A stretch of DNA of 64,000 bases from an uncultured Eubacteriales bacterium (lineage in GTDB: Bacteria > Bacillota > Clostridia > Christensenellales > Aristaeellaceae), in assembly GCA_902790015.1 (NCBI GenBank), contig CADAQF010000019.1, positions 1-64,000 on the forward strand. The letters run 5' to 3'. The notes under the pieces are model-generated. The model was not told the DNA's origin and did no database searches. It saw only the letters and a program-made list of their open reading frames with translations. The translations under genes and the position numbers were made by a program. The number at the start of each line of letters is the position of its first letter. Within the stretch, counting starts at the first letter, position 1. Shown piece after piece: positions 7,055-15,353 of this stretch.

Positions 7055-9619
7055 TCAGTCGATCATCGCGCTGTACCCCTCGGGCACTTCCTCCTGCAGC
7101 GTGATACCGGTGAAATCGGCCGGAACAATGACGGTCTTTTCCCAGACGTCCGGGTCAGCAGAGGAGGCGTCAGCCGGGGTCAGCGTCACGGTGACCGTGT
7201 AGTCTTCCCCGCCTTTTTTGCCGGACAGGGTGATGACGGCCTTATCCGGGCGGGTGCGGCGGGCGTTATGGTTGTCCTGCCAGGTTTTGCGGACGATGAT
7301 TTTGACGCCCCGCAGGAAGGTGTTCTGGACGGTGATCTGATCCGTCCACTGGGTGGGCGAGATGGTGGCGTTGTTGTCGCCCTCAGTGCCGTGAACGGTA
7401 GCGATGGATACCAGCATATAATCGCCTATCGAGTACCCCACGGAAATCTTCTCTCCGTTTTCGTCGATCTCCCACAGGTCGTAGGTCTTATCCTCCACAT
7501 TTATGAAATAACCCTTGTTCTGCGGGATGCCGCCAGCCACTTCGATGGTTTCTACGAGCATATTTCCGTCTTCATCCACCACATAATCGCCCGTGTCCTT
7601 TTCCTGCAGGGCAAAATGGAAGGCGGCGTCAAGCCCGGTCAGGTCGGTCCCTTCGAACGGGAGGACCTCCTTTTCAACCACGACGGTCTTGACCGGGTAA
7701 AGATAGAAATTGTCGGACAGCTCGTTCTCCCCGGCCCGGTAAAGGACGTTTTTCTCGGTCACGTACTCTTCTGCGTAAACGTCCCTGGAGCATACGGCGA
7801 AATAGCGTCCCTCGCCCTGGCCGATGTCCGGGTCGTCCGTATAGACGGTGTACTGGCCGGGAGCGGAAACATCCGTCGCGAAGGAGCGGTACTGGGCGGG
7901 CATCAGGGTCAGTTCCCTGGACTCCCCGGAGCCGTCCCCGGTGATGACGATGGAGCTGAGGCCCTCAGGGTTCTGGTCATAATCGCCGATGACGCCGGCG
8001 TGGACGAAGGTGCCCTGCAGGACGGAGCCGGTGACGTTCCGCCCCTCGGTCACAGAGGTGGTGGTGCCGTCGGCGTTCACCTGACGGGTGTCAATGGCGA
8101 ACTTGGTGCCGTCGGCGTAGGCCTGGACGGCGGCCTGGGAAAAGTCCATCGTGATGGTTTCGGCCATTTTATTGGCCGCTCCGGACCCTATGCCCGCCGC
8201 GCCCCAGCCGCCCACGGCGATGACGGAGCCGCCGGTCACGGTCACGTTGGTCAGGGTGTCGGCCATATAATTGGCTTCTAAGACGAAGGCGTTGAACCCG
8301 GAGCCGATGCCCGCGCCGCCGCGCATCTGCACATCATCTGATTTAGCGCCCAGGGCCGTGACTTCGCCGCCGGAAATGGCGATATCCGCCCGGTCCGCCC
8401 CGACGCCGCCGCCGATGCCCGCGCCGCCCTTTTCGCCTCCGGTGGCGGTGACGGTGCCGCCGGAAATGGCGACTGAAGTGTATTTGCAGGTGGTCTCGCC
8501 GCTGCGCCGGCTGCTTCCGCGGGCTTCCTCGCTGTTGGGCGCCCCGCCGGAGCCGATGCCGGCCGCCGCACCGCCGCCGACGGCGGTAACGTCGCCCCCG
8601 GTGATGGAGACCTCGGCGTGGCCCAGATAGCCGCCGCCGATGCCCGCGCCGCCGTGGTGGTAGTTATTGCTCTGATAATTGCCGGTGGCGACGACCGTAC
8701 CGCCGGTGATGGTCACCAGAGCGTCCGCATACATGCCGCCGCCGATCCCGGCGCCGTTGGCCCCGCTGTTGGCCGATGCGGTCACCGTGCCGCCGTTGAT
8801 GGTGACGTCGGCAAAGTAGTAGCCCGGACCCTTCTTGTTTTCATTATCGGGCTTGCTGCTGCCAAGGCCGGAGCCGATGCCGGAGTATCCGTTGGCGGTC
8901 ACCGTGCCGCCGTTGATCACGATATGGCCGGAATCCGAATGGTTGCCGCCGCCGATACCGGCGCCCGTGCCGGAGGCGGAAGCGGTGACGGATCCGCCGT
9001 TTATCGTGATATCGCCCCATCGATCCTCTATGTACTTATAGGAACCGTCGGACGCTCCCGCGCGGGGATTTTCCGAGGTGCCCAGGGCGGCGGCGTTTCC
9101 GCCCGCGGTGAGGTTCAGCGTACCGGAGGCTATGGTGATGGCGCCGTGTACCCCGGTGTTGCTCTTGCTGCCGCCGATGGCGGCGGAATTGGCGCCGCCC
9201 GCCGCAGTAAGCTTCCCCTCGCCGCTGACGGTCAGGGAGGACAGATTGCCCTTTTCGTAGGCCGGCTCCACGGCGGCAAAGCTGCCCTGACTGGACAGGG
9301 TGTTTTCACTGCCCTCCGCCAGAATGATCGAAGCGGACACGCCGGGGTTGATCAGCACGGCCGGGCCGTTCGCGGCGCTGATGGCGACCCCGTCCAGCGT
9401 GACGGAGGCGTCCTGCGCGACCACAATGCGCTGAGCCGTTTCAGAAACGCCGTCCGCCAGGGTGACGGAGGCGTCTCCCGTCAGCGTCAGCACACCGGTT
9501 TCCGCGTCAAAGACCGCGGGACCGCCGGTTACCGAAAAATCCCCCAGGGTTTCCGAAAGCGCGGAGGGAAAGGCCAGCAGCGCCAGGCATACGAGCAGCG
9601 GCAATAAAAGCTTTTTCAT
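7055..9619 (-). CDS. Large secreted glycine-rich repeat protein with terminal Cna-B domain
   Basis: 854 residues with a signal peptide (MKKLLLPLLVCLALLAFPSALS). Residues of about 25-530 are an array of short strands repeating a pattern like ITGGTVTA..G..GAGIGGG, which predicts a right-handed beta-helix or solenoid. A middle domain (about 620-755) contains VVEKEVLPFEG and LDAAFHFALQEK, typical of SpaA/Cna-type pilin domains. The last 90 residues form a Cna-B repeat (VRKTWQDNHNARRTRP) that stops at EVPEGYSAMID, before the usual final strand. No LPxTG motif, hydrophobic tail or other anchor follows, so the protein is either released or truncated. A surface adhesin or glycan-binding role is inference. 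Confidence 0.8.
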   Translation of the reverse strand: MKKLLLPLLVCLALLAFPSALSETLGDFSVTGGPAVFDAETGVLTLTGDASVTLADGVSETAQRIVVAQDASVTLDGVAISAANGPAVLINPGVSASIILAEGSENTLSSQGSFAAVEPAYEKGNLSSLTVSGEGKLTAAGGANSAAIGGSKSNTGVHGAITIASGTLNLTAGGNAAALGTSENPRAGASDGSYKYIEDRWGDITINGGSVTASASGTGAGIGGGNHSDSGHIVINGGTVTANGYSGIGSGLGSSKPDNENKKGPGYYFADVTINGGTVTASANSGANGAGIGGGMYADALVTITGGTVVATGNYQSNNYHHGGAGIGGGYLGHAEVSITGGDVTAVGGGAAAGIGSGGAPNSEEARGSSRRSGETTCKYTSVAISGGTVTATGGEKGGAGIGGGVGADRADIAISGGEVTALGAKSDDVQMRGGAGIGSGFNAFVLEANYMADTLTNVTVTGGSVIAVGGWGAAGIGSGAANKMAETITMDFSQAAVQAYADGTKFAIDTRQVNADGTTTSVTEGRNVTGSVLQGTFVHAGVIGDYDQNPEGLSSIVITGDGSGESRELTLMPAQYRSFATDVSAPGQYTVYTDDPDIGQGEGRYFAVCSRDVYAEEYVTEKNVLYRAGENELSDNFYLYPVKTVVVEKEVLPFEGTDLTGLDAAFHFALQEKDTGDYVVDEDGNMLVETIEVAGGIPQNKGYFINVEDKTYDLWEIDENGEKISVGYSIGDYMLVSIATVHGTEGDNNATISPTQWTDQITVQNTFLRGVKIIVRKTWQDNHNARRTRPDKAVITLSGKKGGEDYTVTVTLTPADASSADPDVWEKTVIVPADFTGITLQEEVPEGYSAMID

Positions 9620-9907
9620 GATGATCCCTTTTCTGTGACAATGTCGTTTAAAAAAAGCCTGCAGGAAGCATCCACATCATAACACAAAAACGAGAAAAAA
9701 AACACCCGTCTCCGCTATTTTTTTACAGAATTATGACGTATTTTTTAAGCCGCCGCCACTTATTGGCCCGGTCTGCCGTGTCTCTCCCGGGCTTTAGACA
9801 AGGGGAACTTTATTTCCCTTTTTGACACAATTCCGGATTGCTTTTTCGGCCTGTTTGTGGTATCGTATTCGGGCAGGTTAAATTATTCAAACCGGAGGTG
9901 ACCCGCT

Positions 9908-10318
9908 GTGAAGATCATGAAATCCGCGGAAGATTATCTGGAAGCCATGCTGATGATGAGGGAAAAGCATGGATATATCCGTTCGGTGGATATCGCGGGG
10001 CAGCTGGGCGTGTCCAAGCCTTCGGTGAGCTATGCCACCAAAAGGCTGCGCGAAAACGGCTATATCGACATGGCGGAGGACGGGCGGATCACCCTGCTCC
10101 CTCAGGGACTGGAGATCGCCCAGCGCATCTACGAGCGCCACATGGTGCTGACCAGGCTTTTCATGGACCTCGGCGTGGACGAAAAAACCGCCGCGGACGA
10201 CGCCTGCAAGGTCGAGCACGACTTAAGCGAAACGACCTTCGCCGCCATCAAGGCCCACACCCAGCGGCTGGCCGGCTGCAGGACCGCCTGCCCCGAAAAA
10301 GACACCCAGGGGGAATAA
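9908..10318 (+). CDS. DtxR/MntR-family metal-dependent repressor
   Basis: 136 residues. An N-terminal winged helix (about 1-62, recognition region GVSKPSVSYATKRL) is followed by the helical dimerisation and metal-binding domain; there is no SH3 domain. Likely ligands are Asp9, Glu12, His78, Cys100, Glu103 and His104. MntR of Bacillus has Glu where Cys100 sits, while DtxR/IdeR iron regulators have Cys in the same ACxxEH context. The site is therefore a hybrid of the two classes and iron sensing is plausible. GTG 9908 is chosen for the GGAGGTG 7 bp upstream. It is monocistronic, and no metal transporter lies beside it. Confidence 0.88.
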   Translation: MKIMKSAEDYLEAMLMMREKHGYIRSVDIAGQLGVSKPSVSYATKRLRENGYIDMAEDGRITLLPQGLEIAQRIYERHMVLTRLFMDLGVDEKTAADDACKVEHDLSETTFAAIKAHTQRLAGCRTACPEKDTQGE

Positions 10319-10331
10319 ACAGCTGAATTTC

Positions 10332-10366
10332 AGGACCTCCGCCGCGGCAAAAACGGCGGAGGTCCT
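10332..10366. terminator. Terminator after the DtxR-type regulator
   Basis: AGGACCTCCGCCG pairs perfectly with CGGCGGAGGTCCT (13 bp) around a 9-base loop, followed by TATTATTG. It also lies just past the stop of the convergent frameshifted gene. Confidence 0.8.
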
Positions 10367-10397
10367 TATTATTGCCCTGCCCAAGCGCATATATCCG

Positions 10398-12044
10398 TTA
10401 TTGTTCCCCGGCCGTCCTCCTGAATATCACCTCTGTACAGTTTTTCGGGTGGACCCGGGGCGTCTGCAGGTAGTAGGTCTTCTGGTATACATAGCTGTAC
10501 CATTCCTGCAGGGTCAACGCTCCGTCCCCGTTTCCGTTTTCAGTATCCGCGGGCATGGGGCCGCTCTCGCCTACGCCCCGGGTCAGCCACACGGGGAACA
10601 GATTATACTGGTCCCGGCCTTCGAACATATAGGTCGTTTCCAGGTAGTCTCCCGCGGTCATGACGAGAAATTTATCCTCGGTCACGAATTTGCTGACATT
10701 TTTATTGGGCTGCAGCGCGTCCTGCGGGAGATCGGCGGAGCGGTAAACGCTGATGCCCGGATCCGCCTGAATGAAGGGCGTCAGCAGCCATTCGCCGTCA
10801 TCGGGCTGCGGGGCGGAGGATTTCGCCGTCTCTCCGTCACCGCTGTTGAATTCCACCAGCGCCGCTCCCGGCCCGCAGGATTCAAGCAGTACGATCACGC
10901 GCCCTTTGACCCGCGCAAGGGCATCCGCCAGTTCGGGCAAAAGGATATGCGTCGCGCGGTTCTTGCAGGCCAGCGCCCCGGCAGTCATATAATTCCTGGA
11001 ATAACGATCCCCGTGGATGGCGATGAAAAACAGGGAGACGTCACCTTCCCGGGAAGGGATCTCCAGCTGCTGGGTGATCTTATCGTATATCTCGGGCGCC
11101 GAAAGATCGTCAAAATCGGACAATATATACCTGCCGCCGTCGGGACCTGTGACGGAGGCCAGCATCGCCTTCATCAGGCGGACGTCGCCGCGGTTGCGCT
11201 GAATGACCTCGGTAGCGGTATATACCCCCGTAGCTTTCTGAGAAGGTGGACTCCGAAAAGAGCACAGCCCGGTAATTCGCCTGCACGACGACAGGGATGC
11301 TGGCGCTGACGCCGCCGTCCTTCGCCGAAACGGTCAGCACCGCCCGGCCCGGATACTGCCCGAAGACCACGCCGTTCTGATCCACGGTGAATATGACCTC
11401 GTCGCTGCTGGACCAGGCCAGCCGGGAAGCGGGCACCTGCGCCGGCAGCGTCTCCAACTGAACGGAGACGCTCCCGCCGTTTTTGACCGTCAATTCGCTT
11501 TCTGAAAAAAGGATCTGCGCTATTGCTCCTTCGGCATAACAGCGGATGCCGTGCTCCAGGCACCAGCTGAACGCGTAGCTGTCCTGCGGCGCTATGACCT
11601 CCACCCCCGCGCAGCCCTCAAAGGCGCTTTCATCTATTTTCTGAAGGCTTCGGGGCAGGCGGATCAGCCGGACGGAGCTTTGGGCAAAGGCGCGGGGGCC
11701 GATATACTGGACGCCCAGCGGCAAAATCACCTCATCCAGGGAGAGGTCGCCGAAAAAACCCTCGGCCTCGATGCGGACCAGGCCCTGCGGAAACGAAAGT
11801 ATCCGGAAGGCGTTTGCGTTGGGGCCGGCGTCGGCGCGGGAAATACAGCCGGCTCCGGGGAGGGCTTCGGGGTGGCTTCGGGTGTCGGCGTCGGCGTCCT
11901 CAGATAAAAGCCGCCTTCGCCGGTGAAATAGGAGAACTGATCGCCCTGCCCGACGGCGGGGGAAGACAGCGTGTCGGCGCCGGCCGCCGGCAGCAGCAGG
12001 CACAGCCAGACCGTCAAACAGATAAGTACACAGCGTTTATCCAT
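10398..12044 (-). pseudogene. Secreted LRR_5 / Ig-like / caspase-like protein, two frameshifts
   Basis: 549 codons in three frame blocks. Block 1 (12044 to about 11810) has a signal peptide (MDKRCVLICLTVWLCLLLPAAGA) and a TPTPTPEATPKPSPEP linker. Block 2 (to about 11229) has BspA-type leucine-rich repeats (LVRIEAEGFFG, LDEVILPLGVQYIG, RSLQKIDESAFEGC) and a BIG_2-like Ig domain (LAWSSSDEVIFTVDQNGVV). Block 3 is a clan-CD caspase-like domain with the His-Gly of FFIAIHGDRYS and the Cys-Gly of IVLLESCGPG. The breaks lie near 11795-11820 and in a five-C run (11225-11229, G on the coding strand). They cancel out, so blocks 1 and 3 share a frame. Decay, sequencing error or programmed slippage are all possible. 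GGAGG stands 6 bp before the start. Confidence 0.75.
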
Positions 12045-12242
12045 ACCGTTTCCTCCCGGATTCCGTTGCGTGGCTTTTCATTTCAGCCTGATTATACACG
12101 GCATCCGGCGCTTCGGCAATCCGCTGCGGGCAAATGTCGGGAAAAGGTAACACTCTTTTCATTTTTGCGGAAACTTTTTTCATTTTTATCAGGTAAGCCG
12201 TGCATGCCGGAGGCATTCCGATAAAAGCCCAATAAAAACAGC

Positions 12243-12282
12243 GCCGTGAGGACGATCCGCCTCAGGCGGTTCTCATCACGGC
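12243..12282. terminator. Branched hairpin in the 12045-12443 spacer
   Basis: GCCGTGAG and TCACGGC enclose an inner CCGCC/GGCGG hairpin, followed by CCCTTTTCC. It stands alone between two divergent genes, so it could end an unseen transcript or act in the leader of the prephenate dehydratase gene. No gene is seen in this spacer. Confidence 0.4.
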
Positions 12283-12443
12283 CCTTTTCCGTCTGACCCT
12301 GTAATTTCCTGTTCGATTCTTGTATTATACACGCTTTGTATGGTATCATGCTCAATATAATAAAACCATTATTTCTTATGTATCCTCACCGTATCTTTCA
12401 GCATTCACTTCGTATCACGCCCTCACATGAAAAGGAGCCTTCC

Positions 12444-13334
12444 ATGCGCAGAAAAATCCTGAACACTCTTTTGGCCGTACTGCTTATGCTGCCGCTGTCC
12501 GCTTCGGCGTCCTCTCCTGCCCGGGTCAGCTACCTCGGCCCGGCGGGCACCTATACTGAGGAGGCTGCCCGATTCTTCTTTCAGAACGGGGAGACCCTGA
12601 TCCCCCTGGATACGGTGGACAAGGCCATCGCCGCCGTATTGAACGGCGAGGCGGACTATGCCGTCATCCCGCAGGAAAACACGCTGGGCGGCGCGGTGGC
12701 CGCTTATGTGGACGCACTCATCGGAGCCAGGGAGGCCTTCGTGGTCGGCGAGGTGGTGCTGCCCATCAGCCAGACGCTGATGGGACTGCCCGGGGCAAAG
12801 CTTCAGGATATCCGGACGGTGTACTCCCACACCCAGGGACTGACGCAGAGCGCCCGCTGGCGGACGGAAAACCTGCCGGACGCCCGGGCCGTCGAAATGG
12901 GCAGCACCGCCGCCGCGGCCAGCTTCGTCGCCCAGAGCGGGGATAAGACGATCGCCGCCGTGGCCGCGCCGGGAGCCGCTCAGCTGTACGGCCTGGAGGT
13001 CCTGGCCGAAAACGTGCAGCTGAGCTCCGCCAACAAGACACGGTTTTACGTGCTGTCCAAAGCGCTGATTAACGAGCCCGGCCTCCCCCGCGCCCTGTTC
13101 CTGATCACCTGCACGGCGGACTGGATAGACGATATCCTCATCGACCTTCATAACGCCGGCCTGGAGCTGGTGACGCTCCACGACCGCCCCGAGGGCAGCC
13201 GCCTGGGCTCCTATCATTACCAGGTCGAGGTAGAATGTGCGGACGGCATTACCCCGGAACAGATCGCCCTGGCATGCTCCTGGGAAGGCGTGCGCTTCGC
13301 GGGATGCTTCCGGGCGGCAGAAAAGACCAACTGA
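12444..13334 (+). CDS. Prephenate dehydratase with an export signal
   Basis: 296 residues. The catalytic domain (about 26-205) matches PheA-type prephenate dehydratases: YLGPAGTYTEEAA, IPQENTLGG, QTLMG, YSHTQGL and the diagnostic TRF triplet at 199-201 (NKTRFYVLS). A C-terminal ACT domain (about 216-292) keeps a DRPEGSR version of the ESRP phenylalanine-binding motif. The first 24 residues, MRRKILNTLLAVLLMLPLSASASS, form a clear signal peptide, which is unusual for this cytosolic enzyme. The ATG has AAAAGGAGCC upstream. The enzyme would make phenylpyruvate from prephenate outside the membrane, or the leader could be a membrane anchor. No other aromatic-pathway gene is nearby. Confidence 0.85.
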   Translation: MRRKILNTLLAVLLMLPLSASASSPARVSYLGPAGTYTEEAARFFFQNGETLIPLDTVDKAIAAVLNGEADYAVIPQENTLGGAVAAYVDALIGAREAFVVGEVVLPISQTLMGLPGAKLQDIRTVYSHTQGLTQSARWRTENLPDARAVEMGSTAAAASFVAQSGDKTIAAVAAPGAAQLYGLEVLAENVQLSSANKTRFYVLSKALINEPGLPRALFLITCTADWIDDILIDLHNAGLELVTLHDRPEGSRLGSYHYQVEVECADGITPEQIALACSWEGVRFAGCFRAAEKTN

Positions 13335-13507
13335 GCGAATTACCCGGAAACCGCTCAGCACCGAAGCCGAACAGCCGTTTCTTTCGGATGCGCAGAACGC
13401 CCTCGGCAGAAAGGTTCGCCCGCTGCGCCGAACGACGATAAATGACTTTTATGCTTTATCCCCAGCTCCCCGCAAAACGCGGTGAACACGCCCTTTTCCT
13501 GTTGCTG

Positions 13508-13537
13508 TTGACAAACCTGTGCGGCCGGCTGTATGAT
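13508..13537 (+). promoter_or_regulatory. Promoter of the glycosidase-like / aldo-keto reductase pair
   Basis: TTGACA (13508-13513), an 18-bp spacer and TATGAT (13532-13537), 64 bp before the start codon. Nothing else is recognised in 13335-13601. Confidence 0.6.
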
Positions 13538-13601
13538 TTGCCTGCGTACAGAAATGGTACTATTTTTCCCCGCCCGGTATTTCCGTCAAGGAGGTCAAAC
13601 G

Positions 13602-15341
13602 ATGTCCAACTACCGTCATTTCAGCCTGGCCGCCTATTTCGTGGCGCACGCGGCGGCGCGCGTCACGCGGGAGGAGCTTGAAAAGCAGCTGGCCTTCATG
13701 GAAAGGTATATCCGCCTGGACAAGGTGTATCTGGAGCCCTGGCGGGGGGAGCTGGTGCCAAGGGAACAGATCGCGCTGTGCCGGTCCGTCCTGTCAGCGC
13801 ACGGGATCGAAGTGGCGGGGGGACTTACCACGGTCATTCCCACCCCCGAGGGAGACGCCCCCAAGCAGCGCCTGTTCGGCACCTTCTGCTATAACGACGC
13901 GAAAATGCGGCAAAGACTCAGGGAAATCAGCGCTTATACAGCCTCCCTTTTCGACGAATTCCTGATCGACGACTTCTTTTTTACCAACTGTACCTGCGCG
14001 GCCTGCATACAGGCGCGGGACGAATTCAACCGCGCGCACGGCATCAAAAGCGGCTGGCAAAGCTACCGGCTGGACCTCATGCGCCGCGTCAGCGAAGAAG
14101 ACGTGATCGCCCCGGCCAAGGCCGCCAACCCCAACTGCCGGGTGATCATCAAATACCCCAACTGGGCGGAAAGCTATCAGGAAACCGGCTATAATCCGGC
14201 GGAACAGCGCGGGCTTTTTGACGGCCTGTACACCGGCACCGAAACGCGGGATCCGGTGACCACCGACCAGCACCTGCCCCGCTACCTGAGCTTTTCCCTG
14301 ATGACCTATTTTGAAAACATGTGGCCGGGCCACAACGGCGGCGGCTGGTTTGACAACTTTGACACCCATATTACGGAGCACTATCTGGAGCAGGCCTACC
14401 TGACCGCGTTTTCCAGGCCGAAGGAGCTGATGCTGTTCTGCTTCCAGTCCCTGTACGACCATATGTATGTTCCCGCTCTGGGCTTTCAGCTGGACAAGCT
14501 GGACAGCCTGCTGGATTACGCGGGCAAGCCTGCCGGCATCGCCTGTTTCCTGCCCGACAACGCCCAGGGCGAGGACAACGTGCAGGATTATCTGGGCATG
14601 GCCGGCCTGCCGGTGGTCTGTACGCCGTATTTTCCTCAGGACGCTTCACAGATCCTTTTGACCGCCTCCTCCGCATATGATCCGGATATCCTGGAAAAGC
14701 TCCGCGCCTATCTGGCGAGCGGCAAAAAGACGGCCCTGGTCACCACGGGCTTTTGGGAAGCGGTCAAAGACCGCGGCTATGAGGACCTGACCTCGATCCG
14801 CGTAAGCGCCCGGCGCGTCACCGCGCGGCGCTACCGGGTGGAGGAAAGGCAGAACGTCTGCGTGTTCCCCGAGGGCGCGCGGCCGGTCACCCTGCCCGCG
14901 CCGGAGTTCCGCAACAACAGCACCTGGGCGCTGGTGAAAGCGTCCTTTGGGGAGGAAAGCAGCGCGATCCTTTTGCGCGACGCCTATAAGGACAGTGCGC
15001 TTTTTACCCTGTCCGTCCCCGACGCCCGGCCCGACATCTATCATTTGCCCGCCCCGGTGCTGAGCGCCGTGCGCCGGCACCTGCCCGTAAACGGCGTGTG
15101 GCTGGAAGGTCCGGCGCGGATCAGCCTGTTCGTGTATGACAACGACACGGTGATCCTCTATCCCTACGTGATGGAGGGAGTCCAGCGCGGGCGGGTGATG
15201 CTGCACGTCAGGGGCGCCCGCGCCCTGTGCTCCCGTCCCGCCGGGCGTACGGTACAGCCTTTGTATGTGCGGGACGGAGAGGCCGTCTTCGACCTGCCCG
15301 CCGAGCCTGGGCGGTATACGCTTTATCAGATCATACGCTGA
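13602..15341 (+). CDS. Putative TIM-barrel glycoside hydrolase with GATase-like C-terminal region
   Basis: 579 residues, no signal peptide, so cytoplasmic. The N-terminal half looks like a glycosidase TIM barrel: DKVYLEPW, GIEVAGGLTTVIPT, then an acidic strand end EFLIDDFFFTNCTC, VIIKYPNW and DGLYTGTETRD. The middle contains VVCTPYFPQDASQILLT and a Rossmann-like stretch where residues LRAYLASGKKTALVTTGF recall the class I glutamine-amidotransferase-like domain following the barrel in GH42 and related families. A small beta domain ends the protein. I cannot name a family or substrate. AAGGAGG lies 7 bp before the ATG. It is 12 bp upstream of an aldo/keto reductase, suggesting sugar metabolism. 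Confidence 0.6.
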   Translation: MSNYRHFSLAAYFVAHAAARVTREELEKQLAFMERYIRLDKVYLEPWRGELVPREQIALCRSVLSAHGIEVAGGLTTVIPTPEGDAPKQRLFGTFCYNDAKMRQRLREISAYTASLFDEFLIDDFFFTNCTCAACIQARDEFNRAHGIKSGWQSYRLDLMRRVSEEDVIAPAKAANPNCRVIIKYPNWAESYQETGYNPAEQRGLFDGLYTGTETRDPVTTDQHLPRYLSFSLMTYFENMWPGHNGGGWFDNFDTHITEHYLEQAYLTAFSRPKELMLFCFQSLYDHMYVPALGFQLDKLDSLLDYAGKPAGIACFLPDNAQGEDNVQDYLGMAGLPVVCTPYFPQDASQILLTASSAYDPDILEKLRAYLASGKKTALVTTGFWEAVKDRGYEDLTSIRVSARRVTARRYRVEERQNVCVFPEGARPVTLPAPEFRNNSTWALVKASFGEESSAILLRDAYKDSALFTLSVPDARPDIYHLPAPVLSAVRRHLPVNGVWLEGPARISLFVYDNDTVILYPYVMEGVQRGRVMLHVRGARALCSRPAGRTVQPLYVRDGEAVFDLPAEPGRYTLYQIIR

Positions 15342-15353
15342 AGGAGGTACCCT

